From assembly GCA_011390345.1 (NCBI GenBank), contig JAABSP010000056.1, positions 1-33,547 of the forward strand: 33,547 nt of DNA, in the 5' to 3' direction. Positions 29,501 through 33,547 of this stretch are shown in pieces. The position numbers and the translations under genes are program-made. The first letter of the stretch is position 1. Every line of letters starts with the position of its first letter. Source of the stretch: Desulfobacteraceae bacterium. Lineage in GTDB: Bacteria > Desulfobacterota > Desulfobacteria > Desulfobacterales > JAABSP01. Below the pieces are notes generated by a model that was given only the letters and a program-made list of their open reading frames with translations, was not told the origin of the DNA and ran no database searches.

Positions 29501-32052
29501 TAGCGGAATGCGTTCCGGTACTGGTTAAGCAGGAAAAAGGTATTGGCCAGATTGAGGCGAAGATCGGCCGCATTCCGCGGATTTGCGGCCTGATCATTCA
29601 GAAAATAGGCTTTTTTATAGGATTCCAGGGCCTTTTCCAGGTTTCCCTTTTTCCCATAGACCGTCTCCAGCACCTCGAAGACATACCCCAGGGTCTGGTG
29701 GAAATACTCGACCCGGCCGTCCAGCGCCACTGCCTGCATCAGCAATTCTCTGGCCTCTTCGATGGATGGTTCGTCTTCGAGGTAGGTGAGAGCAAGCCCT
29801 GTAGCATAGACCCTTACCGGATCATTCGGATTTTCGGCCCGCTGATTTCGATAATCCGCGATCAGGCCTTTGATGTCGCCCATGGCCGCGGCCGATCTGA
29901 TATAGCCCCGGTGTGCCTCCACAATGGAGGGATCGTAGGTGAGCAGTTCCTTGAACTTGTTCCGCGCGGCAGGAACCTCTCCAAGGCGGAAGAGGTAATC
30001 CCCGGCTGCGGCCGATTTCCGGATATAGCCGGTCCGGGCCAACTGGTAGATCCGGTCCGCATAGGGTCGGGTCGCCATCTCCGCCTCATACAGCGCGAGG
30101 GCCTGGCTGAATCGCTCTTCCCGATAGAGGATTTCGGCCAGGGCAAGACGAGCCCCGGCGGTCTGGGTGATCATCTCTGAAAAACCTTCCAGCACCTGCC
30201 GGTAAACCCCCTTGGCCAGTGCCCATTCATCGGCCTCGTAATAGAGATCCCCCACCCGGTTGAGGGCCCCGGCTGAAAGCCTCGGCATATGCTCCTTGTT
30301 CTCCTGGGCAATCCCCCGCAGACGCTTCACCTTCTCCGGCAATGCATCGGAAATCTCCGATTCGAGCTGTAGGTCGATGATCCGGCTCACCGCGATATCG
30401 GCCTGGGGCAGCACATCCGGGTAGTTTTCCACCACCGAAAGATAGAGGGGATAGATCTGATCGGCCATGCCCAGAGCCCCATAGAGATCGGCCTTCAGCA
30501 GCGTGGCCTGGGCCCGATCCTTTGGGGTCTGTGCGTTCTCTTCGATCACCCGATCGAGTTGATCTGCCATTGCCAGCATCTCCGAGGCATCGGGTCCGAC
30601 CTTCAGCAGAAGTCGTGCCTGTCTGATAATCGCATGTGCAGAGACCGGGGGACGGTTATTCGCCGCACCCGCGGCCTTTAACTGCGAAAGACCCTGTGCA
30701 AGGGCTTTTTCCAGATCTTTCTCTGCCCCATCAATCTCCTTTGAAGTCTTCACCGCGATTCTCGAGATCCGGGCCAAGGGGCCATAGGGCCAGACATCTC
30801 CATACCGCTCTTCCACAAGCTCGAATGACCAAAGCGCAGCCTCTGCCATCTCCGCTTCATCGTAGATCCGGCCGATCTCATACCCGGCCTGCGCGGCAAG
30901 CTCCCGGCTTTCAGGGAATCTCTCCAGCATCCGGTAAAAGGCCAGCGCGGTCAGATGGGGATCAAAGGGAAGGGTCGATGCGATATGTTGGGCCAGGGCT
31001 ATCTGATCCTCGGGGCCCGGCTGCAGGGGGATCTGCCCATCTGAGGGAAGAGCCCAGGCATTGGTGATTCCGCCCCGGTCCGACAGGAAAAAGAGCTTTC
31101 CGCGGCCGGTTTTGGGCATAAATGACGCATATCCGGCCGAGGTCAGGGGATACGGGATCTCGACCCCCTTTCCCCGGGTCTTCTGCTTTTCCCTGTCGAT
31201 CCTGATCCGGTAGATCGCGGGGTTGTCTCCGGCCGTGACGGCCCCATCGCCGTCGGTATCGGCAAAGAAGCGGGAGAAGAGAACCCAACCGCCATCCTCT
31301 GACCAGGCCGGAAAGAGGTCGGTGTAGGCGTCATGGGTCAACCGGATGATCTGTTCCGTTTTCAGGTCGATCATATGGATATCCCCTTCCCGATGCCCCT
31401 GAAAGGTGACGAACGCGATCCGGGTTCCATCCGGAGAGACCGCGGGAAATGTGCCGTTCTCCGCGATCGTTTTGACCGAATGGGCGGGATCGGTTAGATC
31501 CATCGCCACAATTCGACGAACCCCTTCAATGCCCCTAACCTGATGGAAATATAGGGTCTTTCCGTTTGGAGAAAAGCAGGGCCCTCCATCCTCGCTCTCC
31601 GAACCCGTGAGGCGGATCGGTTCGGAAGATTCACTGCTGAGATCCAGCAGAAAAAGGTCCCCCTTCACATCGTTTCCGGTTCCCACATAGACGACTTTCC
31701 GCCCGTCCCGGGAGATCGCGGGAAAGGATTTGTCCGAAGGATCATCGGTCAGGCGCCGGGGAAGCACCACCTGCGCGGGATCGGCCGACAGGAGCCAGAG
31801 ATCGGTCTCCGCGCCCGGGCCCGTTCCCCGGGCGGCCGTATAGACCAGCCATCGGCCATCTTTGGAAACCGAGACATGGCGCACCGGGCTGGTCTCCGAT
31901 GTGATCTGCTCGGGCTTGTGGATCGGGAGCTGAACCGGGAGCTGAACCGGGCCTTTGGCACTGCCGCTTTGGACCGGGAAAATGAGGAGCGCCAGGGAGA
32001 GCAGAAGGATCAGGCTCGGGATTTCAAGGAGATGTTTGTCAGGGGTTTTCAT
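23536..32052 (-). CDS. Giant exported propeller-TPR-pseudoCHAT-TPR-CHAT protein
   Basis: A 2838-residue protein. Signal peptide at 1-34 (LLEIPSLILLLSLALLIFP). Residues ~45-330 are PD40/TolB-type propeller blades (VSVSKDGRWLVYTA, PCFSPNGKTLYFH, AVSPDGTRIAFVT, PAWSEDGGWVLFS) with an EF-loop-like DTDGDGAVTAGD near 262. TPRs fill ~370-1470. At ~1470-1890 an AERIF helix, a coiled coil and a CHAT-like core recur without His or Cys. A second TPR array covers ~1890-2410. The C-terminal CHAT protease has His2706 (IASHGEF) and Cys2751 (LSACQTGLG), then AGTHTLISSLWRV. CHAT peptidases are caspase-like. The ATG at 32052 is chosen because the longer frame's TTG lies in the -35 box. A propeller and signal suggest a periplasmic or secreted location (inference). 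Confidence 0.9.
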   Translation of the reverse strand: MKTPDKHLLEIPSLILLLSLALLIFPVQSGSAKGPVQLPVQLPIHKPEQITSETSPVRHVSVSKDGRWLVYTAARGTGPGAETDLWLLSADPAQVVLPRRLTDDPSDKSFPAISRDGRKVVYVGTGNDVKGDLFLLDLSSESSEPIRLTGSESEDGGPCFSPNGKTLYFHQVRGIEGVRRIVAMDLTDPAHSVKTIAENGTFPAVSPDGTRIAFVTFQGHREGDIHMIDLKTEQIIRLTHDAYTDLFPAWSEDGGWVLFSRFFADTDGDGAVTAGDNPAIYRIRIDREKQKTRGKGVEIPYPLTSAGYASFMPKTGRGKLFFLSDRGGITNAWALPSDGQIPLQPGPEDQIALAQHIASTLPFDPHLTALAFYRMLERFPESRELAAQAGYEIGRIYDEAEMAEAALWSFELVEERYGDVWPYGPLARISRIAVKTSKEIDGAEKDLEKALAQGLSQLKAAGAANNRPPVSAHAIIRQARLLLKVGPDASEMLAMADQLDRVIEENAQTPKDRAQATLLKADLYGALGMADQIYPLYLSVVENYPDVLPQADIAVSRIIDLQLESEISDALPEKVKRLRGIAQENKEHMPRLSAGALNRVGDLYYEADEWALAKGVYRQVLEGFSEMITQTAGARLALAEILYREERFSQALALYEAEMATRPYADRIYQLARTGYIRKSAAAGDYLFRLGEVPAARNKFKELLTYDPSIVEAHRGYIRSAAAMGDIKGLIADYRNQRAENPNDPVRVYATGLALTYLEDEPSIEEARELLMQAVALDGRVEYFHQTLGYVFEVLETVYGKKGNLEKALESYKKAYFLNDQAANPRNAADLRLNLANTFFLLNQYRNAFRYYTQRLEADVPFDDPNTEILFYRRLGTSAFQAREPERTIFAFEKSIALIDDHMAPKTASEAMDRINRYIMDRVVAPLIQGNRENRQAQALGEQQAGIHRKLYRLTGETVKPPPSPEWNAYEKGMSALLSEQMPLLPQGAELARMLPPPRPDNPGQTLNHMARRVQEALEFPPRLAQLKAEMTDRLGLAYQEAGEWEKAAEAFSEAFSLNRDLGLNQNMARNRRSAAYNQYQLAGTLSGDARKEMLLRSAAGFEEALGLVEQYGVPEPTKAESKSEGLIGIQVSIALDAGSATQAAYGFTKDQEIRLAQAFIFRIRTELDQLGAAAEAAEAQLAEYGKMETIPQGDRYGVALLYHRAGHLAAARKETPRAFDRFMQSAEMALTMKNVVSALINTINLAHIAENLGLEKPENQKRVRDLFRLKDRTTRLVNRELSGTDPVMAARYQNTMGVHIGRMGLAQAASPHSKADSKTDSKTDPEADPEADPEAVGISMHRFKEAGIHFLRGIEILNPKDGETAENRLNRDAHGMLATLWLNLAGVADQFGEDPAPHFQKALEHADAGGLYHLKWRALAGLGELEKALSALASVMVTDADAASGEIVGTFAPLVARAVKAGKIEDGFNLAERIFEIERYHRMAFLLGNLSENQGSLFAEILPRATRIWDLKEKLWAAAGEEKGYIEKQLEGEKGLLARRIGPDRSGLPDLYRISDQKTAQTMIILTGLALEADAAARQGDFSAQEEKIEAYKRIFKEAISARSGDQSIGPIALFGPVPADAMSVMEALPNGEHLAYRIRLPGPDRRFIRFEIDANDLHGEIETVESKAIPCNADYIAGDDLAECRAGEKKPVQVWSGTHLVRSVTARKPFRREILSIPSIPSTPSTFPTQSTQSTPYKKPPPDGYTIAEDPNQAHTLILLEPLEIFSTVPTRAGELPERYPAIAGESGKGKIRLEELFSASPELSLGLMPKAALPDQELISQLAAIYGLPSLVLPKKKTDKAFPTAPFLQSYQEKNAAQALAQAGADGWAVLGYRGMDAEEAALFAKANFAGYIKEGRAAFGSRDFSRALRLFQNAIRIAQEMDAFSKYLPALYSFGRESAYRSEELDRAISYAKALSDLYESAAPDSKEHAEAVLRLGILYAQNEEYEAAVPLLEEAAEMMANLDLGPEQAAALASLGVALENATEYDRALTRFASAASLSRDLAKDELLAQQQTNIGRIYDLRLSQYAVALKHYENALAIHQDMENPQGAAQALLDMGRCYRLLGNFRAADEHYGKALKIARAGKDAPAFQQLRAKIIIEQANNAWYQARYEEAFTLQREAFTLAQSFDWPLMEVITRNTGGLIWWTLGDYDRALGELSTALKAAEELKARDDEIATTLNNMGQVLREMGRNEDALEKFSAALEIDQRIGSRWAIAHDLRNQAQTLLKMDRAQEALPLFQQAAEVAASIGNRINEARCRVGLGDALRAVGDGSGAEAAYTDALKLSREMALREMEWRSLYGLALLRLSADDRSGAAENLFAAVDVIEEMRADIKVEGLKESFIINKLNVYETLVSLLSDMGRIQDALETAERSRSRNFIDLLGNQRLSLAGADRLLYERQQTLKARIEEHEALLAQSESPEEKALYGNALERLTGELDDLMIEMQAKNPQLASMVSISPLSAAKIMELVEPEIALLVYYAVPEEILCWVVRKDGIELFRTPIGRKTLGESLLDYRRMIQNLEPLTDASKELYRWLIAPVENALSGVRTIGIIPHNALHYLSFAAITDGNEFLIERFPIFYLPSASLLEYTLSRRRDGKNVKVLAVGNPDLKDPALELPFAEYEVGSIGWNFPDIKVLTDTRATEEWVVENIRDFGIIHIASHGEFNPVNPLFSSLKLAKGGNQDGDLAAAEIFGLKVDADMVVLSACQTGLGKVTPGDDVIGLNRAFFYAGTHTLISSLWRVSDVSTAILIREFYREYVNQNKAVSLRQAILHVKARYPHPGYWAPFTLVGDYF
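26841..26900 (-). repeat. 9-nt tandem repeat in the CHAT gene
   Basis: Units such as GAGTGGACT, GAGTGGAGG and GAATGGAGG (plus-strand reading) repeat about six to seven times. On the coding strand they give a Ser-Thr/Ile-Pro/Gln-rich linker (around residues 1715-1737) inside the degenerate CHAT region. Confidence 0.8.
28052..28111 (-). repeat. 12-nt tandem repeat in the CHAT gene
   Basis: Five 12-nt units (28052-28063, 28064-28075, 28076-28087, 28088-28099, 28100-28111), about GGATCAGCTTCA on the plus strand, encode a Lys/Asp/Ser then Pro/Glu/Ala/Asp linker (about residues 1314-1334) between TPR groups. Confidence 0.85.
31924..31947 (-). repeat. 12-nt direct duplication after the CHAT signal peptide
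   Basis: CGGGAGCTGAAC (plus strand) occurs twice in tandem and encodes Pro-Val-Gln-Leu twice, in the linker between the signal peptide and the propeller. Confidence 0.8.
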
Positions 32053-32113
32053 CTTTCTTTTTTTTCCTGTGGCAGCGGGTGAAAGAGCGGACTTTGGTTG
32101 CCGTTTTAAGTGT

Positions 32114-32142
32114 ATGATAGGCCAATTTTGCCGGGTTGACAA
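32114..32142 (-). promoter_or_regulatory. Sigma-70-type promoter for the CHAT gene
   Basis: On the minus strand TTGTCA (32142-32137) and TATCAT (32119-32114) are 17 nt apart; each matches consensus at 5 of 6 bases. The leader would be about 55 nt, with the ATG at 32052. Confidence 0.6.
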
Positions 32143-32243
32143 GAAGAAGTCTATGGCCGGGGAGGGGAGGAGGTCGCTTTTGCCGGATTTGTCTGCTCAA
32201 AAGCATTGACCTAAAAAGATAATGGATGTTAAAGTTCATCGAA

Positions 32244-32318
32244 GTCTCTTCTGCAATAAGAGACAGGAGCCTTGTGTTCCTAGCCCACTTGTCATCAGCC
32301 CGGAGATTATCAGGGCTG
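32244..32318 (+). promoter_or_regulatory. Hairpins in the leader of the lipoprotein gene
   Basis: GTCTCTT/AAGAGAC (32244-32250, 32258-32264) and CAGCCC/GGGCTG (32296-32301, 32313-32318) form two hairpins, with a weaker AGGA/TCCT pair between. They lie 42-116 nt before the ATG at 32360. No known riboswitch class fits what I can see. The rest of the 307-nt divergent gap holds the CHAT promoter and an AT-rich stretch near 32205-32235; no clear plus-strand promoter was found. Confidence 0.35.
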
Positions 32319-32359
32319 TATGTATAAAATGCTTTGATCGACCGAATAAGGAGATTTTC

Positions 32360-33547
32360 ATGAAACGAAAACAGACCACATTCAAATTCTTATGCCTGCT
32401 GCTCTCACTGATCGCCATAAGTTTTCTGGCCGGATGTGATGACAGTGACGACACACCAGAGCCATCCTCCGCGGAGCCCACCTTCTACGGAAGGGCAATT
32501 GACGGCTATATCTCGGGAATGAAGATCTTTGCCGACATCAATGGCAATGGGATATGGGATGCGGATGAGCCTACGGCCAATACGACAAAAAACGGCAATT
32601 TCAAGCTCAAGGGAAAAGGGCTGAAAAAGGGCATAAAGATCCTGGGGATCGGGGGAACAGATGTATCCACGAAGATCAAGATCAACTTTAAATACAAATC
32701 CATCCTGACCTTCGATCCGGTGGAAACCCCGGAAGAGAGTCCGATGCTGGTTCTCACTCCGCTGACGACTTTGGCGGTGGATGCCGGAGAGGATGCCGTG
32801 ATTTCGGCTTTGGGTCTTTTCGGCCTTGAGGATATCTTCACATTTGATCCCATTTCAGCAGCCTTGGGAACAGATTCGGCTTTGGCCACTCTGGGGGTGA
32901 AAGTACAAAAAGTAACGGTCAAGATCAACAATATCATTATCACAACCAATAGCGTCTTTGCCGGCGCAGTCCAGGAGGATTTCTCCGAAGAAGAGGAGGA
33001 GTCCGTCAATGCCGATATCCTCTCTGTAATAGCCTCTTCCATTCAGGAAGGCATCTTCACGGAGACGGATCTGAATTCCAGCGTGGCCATCACCAATGTG
33101 ATCCAGAGGGTCAAAGTCAAGATTAAGACTACCAATATCATTGTTATCAATGAGAATGCGGTCGATGATATGGATGACCATGCCGCGGGTCTGATCGTGG
33201 AGTATAATGATACTGCAGATCAGGCCGCCCAGGAGGCCATCAACGATCCTACACGGATTCTGATTACTTTTTCCAGCGTCCAGAAGGTCTCCTATGAGGC
33301 AAAGATCAAGGTAAAGGAATCCGTCAGAGTTCAAAATGCGGAAATCATCACCCAGGTGAAGGTGCAGGTGCAGGTGCAGGTGCAGGAGACAACGATTATC
33401 ATCATCGATAATGGCGGATATACGCCGAAACCCCCAATTGACGATGATTATGACGATGATTATGATGATGATGGGGATGATGATGGGGATGATGATGGGG
33501 ATGATGATGGGGATGATGATGGGGATGATGATGGGGATGATGATGGG
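32360..33547 (+). CDS. Repeat-rich lipoprotein with Asp/Gly tail, 3' end cut by window
   Basis: The reading frame is open for 396 codons to the window end. AAGGAG (32348-32353) lies 6 nt before the ATG. The signal peptide ends in a lipobox (FLAGC, Cys26), and the residue after Cys is Asp, which in E. coli would keep it in the inner membrane; whether this holds here is unknown. The next part, AIDGYISGMKIFADINGNG and WDADEPTANT, is the start typical of SdrD/B-type and calcium-dependent surface proteins. Several beta-rich segments then recur (VKVQKVTVKINNIIIT, VKVKIKTTNIIVI, QVQVQETTIIII). The end is Asp-Asp-Asp-Gly repeats. I do not recognise a specific function; cell-surface or periplasmic location is likely. 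Confidence 0.85.
   Translation, partial: MKRKQTTFKFLCLLLSLIAISFLAGCDDSDDTPEPSSAEPTFYGRAIDGYISGMKIFADINGNGIWDADEPTANTTKNGNFKLKGKGLKKGIKILGIGGTDVSTKIKINFKYKSILTFDPVETPEESPMLVLTPLTTLAVDAGEDAVISALGLFGLEDIFTFDPISAALGTDSALATLGVKVQKVTVKINNIIITTNSVFAGAVQEDFSEEEEESVNADILSVIASSIQEGIFTETDLNSSVAITNVIQRVKVKIKTTNIIVINENAVDDMDDHAAGLIVEYNDTADQAAQEAINDPTRILITFSSVQKVSYEAKIKVKESVRVQNAEIITQVKVQVQVQVQETTIIIIDNGGYTPKPPIDDDYDDDYDDDGDDDGDDDGDDDGDDDGDDDGDDDG
33353..33388 (+). repeat. 6-nt tandem repeat encoding alternating Gln-Val
   Basis: Six units of CAGGTG or a close variant (33353-33388) encode an alternating Gln/Lys-Val run, a beta-strand pattern, in the lipoprotein. Confidence 0.8.
33464..33547 (+). repeat. 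12-nt tandem repeat (GATGATGATGGG), seven perfect copies to the edge
   Basis: Seven identical units fill 33464-33547 exactly and continue past the window. They encode Asp-Asp-Asp-Gly, an acidic run like those that bind calcium or serve as a stiff spacer. Perfect identity at the DNA level points to recent slippage expansion. Confidence 0.9.

Noticed and set aside
29209-30180. A 323-codon plus-strand frame inside the giant CHAT gene.
   Set aside because: It is a shadow of the TPR region; the coding frame on the minus strand is continuous and has regular TPR spacing.
32052-32142. A TTG start at 32142 for the CHAT protein, adding 30 residues.
   Set aside because: The TTG is part of the likely -35 box, and the extra residues would precede a normal signal peptide.
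32205-32350. A c-di-GMP or other known riboswitch in the divergent gap.
   Set aside because: The stems do not contain the conserved bases I would expect of the classes I know; kept only as an unclassified leader.
33464-33547. The perfect repeat at the end as a CRISPR array.
   Set aside because: Units are 12 nt and directly adjacent with no spacers, and they are in frame in a coding sequence.

Overview
The window looks like a stretch of chromosome from a GC-rich Gram-negative bacterium. The thpR-recA-alaS order, the many hybrid two-component kinases, a solitary HMG-CoA lyase and the overall protein style suggest a Desulfobacterota (deltaproteobacterial, Desulfobacterales-like) organism. This taxonomic call is an inference from gene content. 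I see no rRNA, tRNA, insertion sequence, prophage or CRISPR array.

Layout. 1-4430 is a housekeeping run: the end of thpR (RNA 2',3'-cyclic phosphodiesterase), recA and alaS. 4512-8352 is a tight sensory operon: two tandem periplasmic amino-acid-type binding proteins overlapping by 4 nt, then a membrane hybrid histidine kinase, with no permease. An HMG-CoA lyase follows at 8384-9307, and a YfcE-like phosphodiesterase converges on it. 10059-14444 is a two-gene RND efflux system (adaptor and pump) with a good sigma-70 promoter and an operator-like palindrome, ended by a double hairpin that it shares with a convergent GDSL esterase gene. 15459-19469 holds a soluble hybrid kinase ending in an HPt domain, a YvlD-like membrane protein and a COG2509-type FAD dehydrogenase. 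19641-23497 holds small and metabolic genes: an MTH1187-type thiamine-binding protein, a Cys-rich DUF6485 protein, endonuclease IV (antisense), an O-methyltransferase, a Uma2 nuclease-fold protein and a two-helix membrane RCK (TrkA-N) protein without a K+ selectivity filter.

23536-32052 (minus strand) is one giant gene of 2838 codons. It encodes a probably exported protein with a TolB-like beta-propeller, a long TPR array, a degenerate CHAT (caspase-like) domain that has lost His and Cys, a second TPR array, and an intact C-terminal CHAT protease with His2706 and Cys2751. Divergent from it, across 307 bp, is a lipoprotein gene (32360 to the window end) with an SdrD-type repeat start, alternating Val/Lys/Gln beta repeats and an Asp-Asp-Asp-Gly repeat running off the edge. 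This divergent pair is the most unusual part of the window.

A second theme is short in-frame tandem repeats, mostly of 12 nt (four codons). They occur at the thpR start, in the HPt kinase, at three places in the giant CHAT gene, and twice in the lipoprotein.
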